Assembly (NCBI RefSeq): GCF_001276715.1
Contig: NZ_LIUQ01000032.1
Span: 46,197-79,540 of the forward strand
Source of the DNA: Planktothricoides sp. SR001
GTDB lineage: Bacteria; Cyanobacteriota; Cyanobacteriia; Cyanobacteriales; Laspinemataceae
DNA: 33,344 bases
Direction of reading: 5' to 3'
Shown here: in pieces, positions 15,762 to 24,142 of the stretch
Layout: each line of letters begins with the position of its first letter
Numbering within the stretch: position 1 is the first letter of the stretch
Made by a program: the position numbers and the translations under genes
Notes under the pieces: generated by a model
Seen by the model: the letters and a program-made list of their open reading frames with translations, nothing else
What the model was told of the DNA's origin: nothing
Databases searched by the model: none

Positions 15762-16877
15762 TTACAAATTTGGCCTGAGAAACACTAAGCCACTATAAAC
15801 TTGAAATGCTGGATCCCAATTTGTCGGTACTTCGCGCAATAAATCGATATGAGAAGTAATGCGATCGAGCATATCTAATTCTTGTAAAGTGGTTTCAGCA
15901 AAAGCAGTAAAATCAGACCAACAGGCAATCAGGGGTAATTTTTCTTTCAGAATTTTTAACATATTTTGCCATTTGAGTTGTGTACTGAACTTTTCAATTT
16001 TTGGCGTCAACCCTTTAGCAGGCTGATTGGCTTCTGGAGTGAAATCAAAGCCTTGCTGAAATTCATAACTATCTTGGCACAAACGTAAAATACAGCCCCG
16101 CTGGGGTAGATGTAAATCGCAAACCCCCACATAATTACTAATTTTCTGCTTATAGTTTGTCCGAGTCCGCCGATGATTTTGTACTCCCACTTCTTCAAAA
16201 ATAGGCAGTAATCCCGATACAAGTTGTGTGACTTCTGACCAGTTAAAAGAAATTTGCCCGACCTGATTCATTTCATTCTGACAAACCACCGTGGCTTGAG
16301 GGGAAATCGACTGAAAATAGCTGGTGCGAAAGACGCGAATCCGATTAATTTGCTCTATTGTGGCACAAAACGCAGGGATGTTCGCCTTGCGAAGCTCATC
16401 GACAAATACCCGCAATTCACCGATCACCCCAGTCCGATACATCCGCCAACTGCGGGTTGGCAGTAGCAGTCGGGCTGAGTATGGATCCAACTGCATAATT
16501 CGGGCAAAGCTTTGAGCCGCTTGGGTTTTCAACTCTGGGTCAATGGGTTCGAGTACCAGTAGTCCGGGCAAAAGCTGACTGGGGTCTTCTTTGGCACGGG
16601 CGATCGCGGCTTGGCGGCGTTCTTTGGGAATCATTTCCACCCGCTTCAAACCTTCCCTTGCCAGTGAAACCACCTTGGGATTTCTCCCCTGACTGAGCAA
16701 TTTGCGGTAAACTTTTTCTGCCGCTTCTAGCTTATCAGTGACTTCATACAACTTTCCCACATAAAATTGCACCCAAGGATTATCTGGGGAATCCTTAAGT
16801 AAAATTTTCAGTAATTTTGTGGCTTCTCGATAGTCACCGGCATCAAAAGCCGCTTTCACTTCATCTAGCGAAATCAT
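15762..16877 (-). CDS. TPR-containing protein of unknown function
   Basis: The 371-residue product starts with two or three TPR-like helices: VKAAFDAGDYREATKLLKILLKDSPDN and WVQFYVGKLYEVTDKLEAAEKVYRKLL. A middle part (about 110-180) contains LKTQAAQSFARIMQLDPYSARLLLPTRSWRMYRTG, and the C-terminal ~190 residues form a domain I cannot name, with YVGVCDLHLPQRGCILRLCQDSYEFQQ near its centre. There is no signal peptide or membrane segment, so it is likely cytosolic. The next genes upstream on the same strand are an uncharacterised gene and pilC, separated by gaps of about 120-140 bp. A link to type IV pili is possible from position only. The start is the ATG giving MISLDEVK; no strong ribosome site is visible. 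Confidence 0.75.
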   Translation of the reverse strand: MISLDEVKAAFDAGDYREATKLLKILLKDSPDNPWVQFYVGKLYEVTDKLEAAEKVYRKLLSQGRNPKVVSLAREGLKRVEMIPKERRQAAIARAKEDPSQLLPGLLVLEPIDPELKTQAAQSFARIMQLDPYSARLLLPTRSWRMYRTGVIGELRVFVDELRKANIPAFCATIEQINRIRVFRTSYFQSISPQATVVCQNEMNQVGQISFNWSEVTQLVSGLLPIFEEVGVQNHRRTRTNYKQKISNYVGVCDLHLPQRGCILRLCQDSYEFQQGFDFTPEANQPAKGLTPKIEKFSTQLKWQNMLKILKEKLPLIACWSDFTAFAETTLQELDMLDRITSHIDLLREVPTNWDPAFQVYSGLVFLRPNL

Positions 16878-16997
16878 CTAAATTCATTATTGATTATGTG
16901 TATGCAGTATGGCTAGGGAAATATTAACGGAGACTTAGCTGAATCAGTAGACGCTCAATTGCCCGCAGAGCAAATATGCTCAAATATGCTTAATTAT

Positions 16998-17588
16998 TTA
17001 CTCCGCAGGCGTAATCACTTCTTCTATACTTTCTTCTGGTTGATATTCATAAGGTTGTCTGATAGTTTCCACAACAAAGGGAAGAGATGCTCCTTTTAAG
17101 CCTTTTTTAATTCGCTCAGGGGTTTCCTCAAAAATGACAAAAAGTGGATAAATGGATTCAGCCGCTTCACCGAGAATATATTTATGTTGTAGGGGCATTA
17201 ACCATTCATACCCGTGACTCAACCAGACCTGAGTATTCCGCCAACGCATCAGTAACTCAGAAAATTCTTCATGGGGACGATAAATAAAGACAAAAATTTC
17301 TACTCCTACTTTAATTTGCCATTCTGGATCGCACATAATAATCCCCAGATCGCAAGGAAGGCTAATCACTTCTTGTGCCGATGCACTAAAGCCACCGGGT
17401 TTAGACGGTGATATCGGTTCACGGACTCGCACTGTGGGCAAAGGAATAGGAATCACACTTTCTTTTGGCCGACGCATACTGGGAATCATTTCCATGTAAG
17501 GTCGATATTTTTTCAACAGTTCCACTACTTTAGTGGAGTCGCTATAGTCAGAAAGTAGCTCTTCGTAATGAGATTGTTGAATAGGCAT
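16998..17588 (-). CDS. Uncharacterised cyanobacterial protein
   Basis: I do not recognise this protein. From the ATG at 17588 it has 196 residues: an N-terminal helical stretch (HYEELLSDYSDSTKVVELLKKYRPYMEMIP), a proline-rich connector (VIPIPLPTVRVREPISPSKPGG), and a globular part with LGIIMCDPEWQIKVGVEIFVFIYRPHEE and a conserved-looking HKYILGEAAESIYPLFVIFEETPERI. The tail is acidic. No membrane segment or signal is present. The frame stays open to an ATG at 17699, which would add 37 residues rich in Arg/Lys/Asn; neither start has a close ribosome site (GGAGAGGG lies 15-20 bases before the inner ATG), so the longer form cannot be excluded. It lies between pilC and a TPR gene on the same strand. 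Confidence 0.65.
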   Translation of the reverse strand: MPIQQSHYEELLSDYSDSTKVVELLKKYRPYMEMIPSMRRPKESVIPIPLPTVRVREPISPSKPGGFSASAQEVISLPCDLGIIMCDPEWQIKVGVEIFVFIYRPHEEFSELLMRWRNTQVWLSHGYEWLMPLQHKYILGEAAESIYPLFVIFEETPERIKKGLKGASLPFVVETIRQPYEYQPEESIEEVITPAE

Positions 17589-17838
17589 ATTTTTGCTAAT
17601 TTCCCTCTCCAGTATTTTAGGTATGGACAAATTTTTACCGTTCAGAAAATCATCATTTTTATGAGAATATTGCTGTCTGAAGAATCCAGCCCGTCGCATA
17701 TGCTTAAGAGATGAGTTGCGGTTTGGCCAGCGGTCTAATTATCAAGTTAGATGCACTGCACCGACTCAATTTAATGTGACAAGATTTGCGATCGCCCTTG
17801 AAATAATTCATGGCTGGATTCATGGACACAAATTGGGA

Positions 17839-18960
17839 TTAACCTAATTTGTCAAACACAGCAAACATGGGCAAATACATCGACATCAGAATGGAACCTA
17901 CCAACGCCGCAATCCCCACCATCATAATTGGTTCCAAGGTACTGGTCAGACCTTTGATGGCTTGTTCCACTTCATCTTCGTAGAATTCGCCCACTTTAGA
18001 AAGCATTTTATCCAGTTCCCCGGTTTCTTCCCCAATTCTCATCATGGAAATAGCCATGTTGGGAAATATTTTTTCTCGTTCAAAGGCTTCCGTTAAACTG
18101 CCACCCTGTTGGACTTCGCTTTTGGCACTGGTAATCGCATTACAGATTGCCTGGTTGCCAGCGGTTCTGCCCACAATATCAAAGCAGGTCAGCATGGGCA
18201 CCCCCGCAGCGGTTAACATGGCAAAGGTGTTACAAAAACGAGCCACGGCAATCAGTTTCAGCAGTTCTCCAATAATGGGCAAGTAAAGCATCCCCCGATC
18301 GATCATCAGACGACCTACCGGGGTTTTGTAATAGGTCTTGATCAAGAAGATTACAAACCACAACACGCCGATCGCCGGCCCCATTCTCATGGGATCTCGG
18401 GAAAATTTACTAATTTCCAGCAGCGCAACGGTGATAAACGGTAATTTAGCGCCTAGGTCTTCAAAAATCTTCGCAAATGTGGGCAGAAGAAAGGTGGTCA
18501 TGGCGAAAAACACAATCACCGCGATCGATCCCACGGCTTTGGGATAAGACGAAGCTGATTTAATTTCGTTTTCCATTTTCGCGGACTTTTCCAGGGCGAT
18601 CGCCAGCCGGTTCAGCACCGTATCCAAAACCCCCCCAATTTCACCGGACTCTACCATCGCGCAATAGAGGTCATCAAACACATCGGGAAATTTGCCCATT
18701 GACACGGACAAAGGCACCCCGGTTTCCAGGTCTGCCTTGATCCTTTTGAGGGCGTACTTCATTTTGGCATTTTCTGCTTGACTGCCCAAGATGTCGATCG
18801 CTTTCATCAAGGCAATCCCAGAAGCGAACATCATGGCTAACTGACGGGAGAACACGGCTTTATCCTTCACCGTGATACTCGACATCATCATGTTGAACCT
18901 TTCTTCCAGTTGTGAGAAATCAAACCCTTTTGTGGGTTTCTCACCTACCGCTTGTGCCAT
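17839..18960 (-). CDS. pilC: Type IV pilus inner-membrane platform protein PilC (GspF family)
   Basis: PilC is the integral membrane platform on which the pilus motor ATPases act. The 373-residue product has the two repeated T2SSF domains: the first begins at VKDKAVFSRQLAMMFASGIAL (about 32-52) with LYCAMVESGEIGGVLDTVLNRLA near 98-120, the second at VARFCNTFAMLTAAGVPML near 240 with MAISMMRIGEETGELDKML near 305-325. Membrane segments are near 145-170, 195-215 and 340-365. GGAG stands seven bases before the ATG, which supports this start, yet the protein lacks the roughly 50-60 residue N-terminal segment that many PilC proteins have before the first domain. No pilB or pilT gene lies in the window. 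Function is confident; the short N-terminus may be natural to this lineage. Confidence 0.9.
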   Translation of the reverse strand: MAQAVGEKPTKGFDFSQLEERFNMMMSSITVKDKAVFSRQLAMMFASGIALMKAIDILGSQAENAKMKYALKRIKADLETGVPLSVSMGKFPDVFDDLYCAMVESGEIGGVLDTVLNRLAIALEKSAKMENEIKSASSYPKAVGSIAVIVFFAMTTFLLPTFAKIFEDLGAKLPFITVALLEISKFSRDPMRMGPAIGVLWFVIFLIKTYYKTPVGRLMIDRGMLYLPIIGELLKLIAVARFCNTFAMLTAAGVPMLTCFDIVGRTAGNQAICNAITSAKSEVQQGGSLTEAFEREKIFPNMAISMMRIGEETGELDKMLSKVGEFYEDEVEQAIKGLTSTLEPIMMVGIAALVGSILMSMYLPMFAVFDKLG

Positions 18961-19600
18961 AGTAAAACTCCATAACCATAAACATGGAACATTCTAGTCA
19001 CTTATCTTCTATTGTATAGCCTCTATCTAAGTATGCGAGTGATGCGAGCGTGAAGCGAAGCTATCGCGCTTAGGGGCGAATCGCGCCCCCTCCGTTGATG
19101 TCACTGATTTCTGTTTTCCCTCGCTTTAAATCATTTATCTTTGGTGAATTCCTCAGCTTATTTTAAGATTTGTTCCGCCAGTTTATTGATATCATTGACT
19201 CATTTATATTCCTAGGAATCTGAACCCCAATCATTGCTGATTAGGCAATTATTGTTAAATGATTTTGAAGGATTTTGAAAAATTATTAAGCAACCAGGGA
19301 GGCATTGATTTTTTGGTTGTTTGAATTCAAATATTTCTGAATGACTAATTTAAAGCATATTCGCTGATTAGATTAACGGAATTATTCTGATTATACCTGA
19401 TGAGCTTAAAAAATTTTTGCGGGAATTTTTTTCTTTCCGGATAAAGCATCGGAGTGGGTGAATCCTGTTCTCAGATGCCAAATCTGAAGAAATCATACAT
19501 AATAGTTTAGTGAGGGGTCAGACCCCTCATCAAGCCCGTGAAAGGATTGGTTTGTCATCCCACGACAAGCAAACAGCACGCAATAGGTCAATAGGGTCTT
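18961..19600. promoter_or_regulatory. Long divergent spacer between pilC and the 19601 gene
   Basis: No gene is seen in 640 bp. Around 19045-19090 there is a GCGAAGCTATCGCGC-type repeat like those at 25975-26004 and 30957-31010. TGAGGGGTC (19511-19519), A, GACCCCTCA (19521-19529) is a perfect hyphenated palindrome 70 bp before the plus-strand gene and could be an operator. AGGGTCTT precedes that gene's ATG. The rest is AT-rich promoter-type DNA. Confidence 0.45.
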
Positions 19601-20164
19601 ATGTTTCAGTCATCTAGTTTTACCACCCGTAGCATCATCGAAGCTTTCGAGCCAACTTTGCCGCCGTTTCACCGATCGCGCTTATTTGCCGGTGAGTCTG
19701 AGGACGCTCGGTTGAGGGTCAAAGGGGAAACTTCTGAGTTACACTGCTTGAATTTGGAAACGTTGACACCTTTTGAAGCGATCGATCACCAATTTGAGTC
19801 ATTAGGCATTACTTTTAACAATGCGATCGCCCTGAAACCCTCCAATCCCGCTTTTCCCACCTACTCAGGACAAATGCTATTGTTAGCATCTCCTGACAAT
19901 GGGTTCATTTCTATGACGTTTGCCCAACCCGTTTCTTATGTCAGTGGCCGAGTCACCAGTTCTCGCCCCACGATTTTTACCGCCTATAATTCTCTAGGCC
20001 AAGAACTGATGCGGAAAAAACTCCCCAGCGCCAATTTAGCAGGCAGTAATGCAGCGATTTCGCCCAATGAGTTATTGTTTGTCCAAGCACGGAATATCCA
20101 TAAAGTCACTTTCTACGCATTTGATGGCCAACTGACTTTGGATGCGATTAGTTTTAGGAAATAA
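19601..20164 (+). CDS. Uncharacterised protein, predicted beta-sandwich
   Basis: The 187-residue product has no signal peptide that I can see. Its second half looks like a beta-sandwich of the type found in cyanobacterial surface or PEP-CTERM-like proteins: LGITFNNAIALKPSNPAFP, NGFISMTFAQPVSYVSGRVT, PTIFTAYNSLGQEL, and a closing HKVTFYAFDGQLTLDAISF strand pair, the last resembling the 'F-x-DD-I/L-x-F' ending of such domains. No sorting tail follows. The first 60 residues are polar and unassigned. AGGG lies eight bases before the ATG. It stands alone between divergent and co-directional neighbours with wide spacers. Carbohydrate binding is a guess from fold class only. Confidence 0.65.
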   Translation: MFQSSSFTTRSIIEAFEPTLPPFHRSRLFAGESEDARLRVKGETSELHCLNLETLTPFEAIDHQFESLGITFNNAIALKPSNPAFPTYSGQMLLLASPDNGFISMTFAQPVSYVSGRVTSSRPTIFTAYNSLGQELMRKKLPSANLAGSNAAISPNELLFVQARNIHKVTFYAFDGQLTLDAISFRK

Positions 20165-20346
20165 GCAAGTGGCGATCGCTTATGAGCGATCGACGCTCAA
20201 TGAATCCTGAATCATCGACCTGGGGGCTGACCAAGACCCTGGTGATAGAGACTGGAGAAAAAAAAGCTATGATAAAAACCTGGTTTCAGTGATAAAGTCC
20301 TAAACTAGGTGATTTTCTTTGCTGGGCAATAACTAGGTAAATTAAC

Positions 20347-21192
20347 GTGGCACAAGCTTCGTCGCAATGGCAACAACTGGTTAATCTGATTTCGGAGTTG
20401 TGGGATCCAAAAGAGGTGCAGCAATTTCTCAAGCCGTTGACTCGGTTGAGATGGCGCAAACAGACCGGCCATTTGGTGGTATTAGGGATGGCGGTGGCAA
20501 TTCTATTGTGGAATTGGCAACTGTTGTTGGCAACCGGGGCTGGCATCGTCGCGATGCTGGCGATGTATTTTATGCAACAATGGGATTGGCGGCGAATTTT
20601 TCAGCAGTGGCATCGGTTTTTCCGGGGGACAAATCAAGCGGTGGCGATCTCCGTGGCTACAGGTGGCATGACTAGCTTGTTGACTTATCTGGCTGTGTCT
20701 ATCTGGTTGTCAACGGAAGACCACTGGATAGCTACCGGGGCGACCCAGGGGATTATTGCACTGCAAACAATGGGGATTTTTGCCACTTTGTGCTTATTAG
20801 TTTGGCATTTTTTGACCCATAAATCCAGTGAAGCAGAACTGAGCCTGAATCAGTTAATTGTCAATTTAACCGATGCCGATCCCCTGAAACGGTTAATTTC
20901 TGTGCGTCAGCTAACCAGTTTAATCAGAAAAAATTATGGTCAGCGAGAACAACAAGAGGCGATCGCCGACTATTTTCATTTAATGTGGAGTCGAGAACCT
21001 GAACCTTTGGTTCGGGAAGCGCTTTTAGAAGGATTAGAGACTTTAGGAGAAACCAAACAACTTGGTCAAGGAATATCACCTTTATCAATTCCGTTCTCCC
21101 CTAAGCCAGTTTCTAATCACATTCCTTGGATGATGGAAAATAATGGATCGACTGAAGCAACCCCATCGTGGCAACGCCAAAATTTGGATTAA
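20347..21192 (+). CDS. Membrane protein with armadillo/HEAT-like C-terminus
   Basis: The 281-residue product begins at GTG 20347 (MAQASSQWQQLVNLI). Hydrophobic segments are seen near residues 43-75 (LVVLGMAVAILLWNWQLLLA then IVAMLAMYFM), 98-120 and 133-155, so it spans the membrane three or four times. The cytosolic part from about 165 to 245 is helical and repeats-like (NLTDADPLKRLISVRQLTSLI; PEPLVREALLEGLETLG), matching what is annotated in cyanobacteria as armadillo-type fold protein. The tail is polar and low in complexity. It is convergent with zds and shares its terminator. No enzymatic motif is seen; role unknown. Confidence 0.75.
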   Translation: MAQASSQWQQLVNLISELWDPKEVQQFLKPLTRLRWRKQTGHLVVLGMAVAILLWNWQLLLATGAGIVAMLAMYFMQQWDWRRIFQQWHRFFRGTNQAVAISVATGGMTSLLTYLAVSIWLSTEDHWIATGATQGIIALQTMGIFATLCLLVWHFLTHKSSEAELSLNQLIVNLTDADPLKRLISVRQLTSLIRKNYGQREQQEAIADYFHLMWSREPEPLVREALLEGLETLGETKQLGQGISPLSIPFSPKPVSNHIPWMMENNGSTEATPSWQRQNLD

Positions 21193-21255
21193 AAATTTGG
21201 ATTAAAATATCGAAAATATCGATTAAACCTTTACTTCTGGATCGGACGAATTTCT

Positions 21256-21295
21256 ACAGAAAAAACACGAAGAGAAATCCTCGTGTTTTTTCTGT
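21256..21295. terminator. Bidirectional terminator between convergent genes
   Basis: ACAGAAAAAACACGA (21256-21270) pairs perfectly with TCGTGTTTTTTCTGT (21281-21295) around a ten-base loop. The A-run on one side and T-run on the other allow function on both strands, for the armadillo-like gene and for zds. Confidence 0.85.
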
Positions 21296-21314
21296 TTGAA
21301 GGGATAAAAATCAA

Positions 21315-22751
21315 CTATTTACCGGCAAATTCCAGAATCACTTTGGCCGCTTGTCGTCCAGAAATGGTCGCCCCTTCCATACTGTCGATATAATCCTGTT
21401 GGGTATAGGCACCCGCGAGGAAGAAGTTGGGAATGGGGGTTTTTTGGGCGGGACGATAAGGATCCATGCCAGGGGCTTCCCGATAGAGGGATTGGGCCAG
21501 TTTGACCACACTATACCAGGTCATGTTGAGGTCGCGGGCTGAGGGGAATAAGTCCCGCACTTGTTTGAGTACATGGTCGGCGATCTCCTGGTTACTCTGT
21601 TTAATAAATGGATCTCCTGGAGTTAACACCAACTGCATTAGAGAACCTTGTCCCTGGCGATAGTAATCAGCGGGAGAGGTTAAGGCTAAATCTGCAAAAC
21701 AAGAAAAGTCCGCGTCTGGGGTATAAAGCAGATTATCTAATCCTGCTGCTTCCTGTAATTGTTTGCGTTTTTCCGCGTCATGGAGTTCTGTCACCCAGCC
21801 ATCAAAGCGCAGTTGTACGGTGGCGACGGGGACCGCTTCGAGTTTATAGATATTGTCAAATTCCGGCCATTTCCGCCATTCCTGGGGCAACACTTTCTGA
21901 ATGCCGGGGATATCACAGGCGAAAAGATAGGCGTCAGCGGTGATGGTTTCTTCGCTTTCCCCGTTGGCAACCCGTAGACCTGTGACGGTTGTAATGGGGC
22001 GATCTTCAAATAAGATTTGCCGGACTTGCCGTCGGGTGTGGATTTTGGTGCCCCGGTCTTCGAGATACTTGACGATGGGTTTATGCAAGTATTCATGGGG
22101 GGAACCTTCTAGCATTCGCAGGACTGAGGCTTCCGTTTTGACCGCAAAGAATTGGAAGATGGTCAGCATACACCGGGCTGAGATGTTTTCACAGTCGATG
22201 AACCCCAAGGCGTAGGCGATCGGGTTCCACATTCTTTTGATGCTGCCGTCGCTGCCCCCATGTTTGCGGAACCAGTCCGCAAAGCTGATTTTATCTAGGT
22301 CGCGGATATTTCTCATGGCGCCGTCGAAGTCCACTAATCCACGGACGATCGGGCTGGTTCCCAGGGCGATCGCATTTTGGAGTTTATCCTGGACTGATAG
22401 CTGTGAGGTGGTGAAGAAGGCTTTTAAGCCATTGAACGGGGCTCCGGTAAAAAACCGAAAATCTAATTCGCCGATTTTGCCCCCGTGATTGACAAAGGTG
22501 TGGGTATGCTCTTTGAGTCGGAGGTTATTTCCTGCCCCCACTTTGTTCATTAAGTCGAAGAGGTTGTAGTAGCAGCCAAAAAAGACGTGCAACCCCATTT
22601 CAATATGATTGCCGTCGGGGTCTACCCAACTGCCTACTTTGCCACCGACAAACGGACGGGATTCAAAGATTTCTACTTCGTGTCCCGCGTCTACTAAGTC
22701 TATTGCGGTGGCCATACCTGCTAGTCCCGCACCGGCGATCGCAACTCGCAT
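21315..22751 (-). CDS. zds: Zeta-carotene desaturase (CrtQ/Zds type)
   Basis: The enzyme desaturates di-cis-zeta-carotene to neurosporene and prolycopene in the plant/cyanobacterial poly-cis carotenoid route, using plastoquinone as acceptor, at the thylakoid or cytoplasmic membrane. The 478-residue product has the N-terminal FAD loop GAGLAG (7-12), followed by [16 protein letters not shown] and [17 protein letters not shown], sequences characteristic of Zds and different from phytoene desaturase. The C-terminal FAD-binding segment is [27 protein letters not shown]. The start has GGAAAGGG nearby upstream. The gene is separated from the next by a G-rich spacer. No other carotenoid gene is within the window. 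Confidence 0.96.
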   Translation of the reverse strand: MRVAIAGAGLAGMATAIDLVDAGHEVEIFESRPFVGGKVGSWVDPDGNHIEMGLHVFFGCYYNLFDLMNKVGAGNNLRLKEHTHTFVNHGGKIGELDFRFFTGAPFNGLKAFFTTSQLSVQDKLQNAIALGTSPIVRGLVDFDGAMRNIRDLDKISFADWFRKHGGSDGSIKRMWNPIAYALGFIDCENISARCMLTIFQFFAVKTEASVLRMLEGSPHEYLHKPIVKYLEDRGTKIHTRRQVRQILFEDRPITTVTGLRVANGESEETITADAYLFACDIPGIQKVLPQEWRKWPEFDNIYKLEAVPVATVQLRFDGWVTELHDAEKRKQLQEAAGLDNLLYTPDADFSCFADLALTSPADYYRQGQGSLMQLVLTPGDPFIKQSNQEIADHVLKQVRDLFPSARDLNMTWYSVVKLAQSLYREAPGMDPYRPAQKTPIPNFFLAGAYTQQDYIDSMEGATISGRQAAKVILEFAGK

Positions 22752-23167
22752 TCTCTGCCCTTTCCTACTGAATTTTTTTACTTTCTTTACATATTGTAAT
22801 ATGAGCGATCGCCGTAGGTTAATCCCTGCCAGAAATAAAATTTAGTTGTTGTTGGTTGGTGGTTGGGGAAAGGGGAACAGTTATCAGGGAGCGGGGAACG
22901 GGGATAAGGAGCAGGGGGGATGAGGGGCAGGGGGGGTGAGGGCAAAAATTCTCCCCCGCTCCCCTGCACCCCAGCCCCTCCGCTCCCCCTGTCCGGGTAT
23001 GGAGTGGCGATCGCTGAAGTCAGTTGGGTAGCATTGAGGTATGGTTGCTTCAGGCGATCGCACAGATAAATTGTTATTAGTTATTAGTTATTTGTTGGCA
23101 AGTTGTTTGTTAAATAACCAATAACTAATAACTAATAACTTAGAAATTTCTCACATCTATTATTAAT
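22752..23167. repeat. Gene-free spacer: G-run/C-run tract and an AT-rich inverted repeat
   Basis: From about 22862 to 22945 the plus strand has closely spaced runs of four to seven G, followed at 22955-22992 by C-runs; the first block has quadruplex-forming potential on the plus strand and the two can partly pair. From 23071 on, GTTATTAGTTATTAG is mirrored by CTAATAACTAATAAC at about 23121-23138. HIP1 octamers lie near 22803 and 23009. The zds promoter and that of the M23 gene must be here; I cannot place their boxes. Confidence 0.6.
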
Positions 23168-24079
23168 ATGAATTCACCGTTGAGGCTGTGTTTGCTCTCT
23201 ACAGTTATATATTTACTTATGCCCGGGTTAAATGCCACGGCCAATCAAATTGCCCAAACAGAAAATCGGCAAATTTCACAGGAATCAGGTTGTCCGTTAC
23301 CGGCCTTATCCCGGCTGCAAAAGCATCGCATTGCTGCCGGTGAAACCCTGGAAACTATTGCCGCAGAATATAATCTGATTCCTGCCACCCTGATGGGAAT
23401 GAATCCCATATTACAGCAAGGGAATGCGCCGGTCGGTGCAGAGATTTTGATTCCCCCCTACAACGGCATCCGCGTCGAGGTTCCGGCAGGTGAAACTTGG
23501 CAAGACGTAGCCCAAAAGTATAACTTGCGGCCCGATGTTTTGTTTGAGGTGAATGGTTGTCAAGCTAACCCGCGAGTGGTATTTGTTCCTGGAGTCAATT
23601 GGTCGCCGATTAATTCCGCAGCATCTGCTAGTCAAGTAGTGCGACAAGGAGTTTTGGGCGGTTTCCCCTTACCAGGGCAGTCAGTAGAATTACTGGGCTA
23701 TGGCTGGCGCTTACGACCGACCAGCAGTGAAGTGGCTTTTCACAGTGGCGTTGACCTCCAAGCAGCAGTGGGTACTCCCGTGTTGACTGTGGGGGATGGG
23801 GTGGTGGCTTTTGCTGACTCCCGTGGGGCTTATGGCAATTTGGTGGTGATTAACCATGCCAGCGGTAAGCAAACTCGTTATGCCCATTTGGAGTTAATGT
23901 CGGTGCAACCAGGTCAACAGGTGAAAAAGGGACAACAAATTGGCACTGTAGGCACCACGGGAAGCCCGGATGTTCACGAACCCCATTTGCATTTTGAGGT
24001 GCGATCAAATTCCGATCTCGGTTGGGTGGCAGAAGATCCTCAACTGTATTTGCGTTTAGCAAATATGAGCGATCGATAG
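23168..24079 (+). CDS. LysM/M23 family murein endopeptidase-like protein
   Basis: The 303-residue product has an N-terminal signal (LRLCLLSTVIYLLMPG), a LysM domain at about 52-97 (HRIAAGETLETIAAEYNLIPATLMGMNP), a second LysM-like unit at 103-141 (VEVPAGETWQDVAQKYNL), and an M23 domain from about 175. The zinc ligands are visible: H192 and D196 in FHSGVDLQA and H275 in HLHFEV, with H240 in RYAHLELM as the additional catalytic His. All are intact, so it should be an active peptidoglycan endopeptidase in the periplasm. Length and order fit the family. It may act in cell division or filament breakage. No strong ribosome site precedes the ATG. Confidence 0.92.
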   Translation: MNSPLRLCLLSTVIYLLMPGLNATANQIAQTENRQISQESGCPLPALSRLQKHRIAAGETLETIAAEYNLIPATLMGMNPILQQGNAPVGAEILIPPYNGIRVEVPAGETWQDVAQKYNLRPDVLFEVNGCQANPRVVFVPGVNWSPINSAASASQVVRQGVLGGFPLPGQSVELLGYGWRLRPTSSEVAFHSGVDLQAAVGTPVLTVGDGVVAFADSRGAYGNLVVINHASGKQTRYAHLELMSVQPGQQVKKGQQIGTVGTTGSPDVHEPHLHFEVRSNSDLGWVAEDPQLYLRLANMSDR

Positions 24080-24096
24080 TTGCTCTGATAATTAAT

Positions 24097-24142
24097 AATT
24101 GATAATTATGAATTATTAATTATTAATTATTAATTATCAATT
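24097..24142. terminator. AT-rich hairpin between convergent genes
   Basis: AATTGATAATTA (24097-24108) pairs with TAATTATCAATT (24131-24142); the stop codon of the minus-strand gene lies in the right arm. Three ATTATTA direct repeats fill the loop. It may act as a weak bidirectional terminator. Confidence 0.5.
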
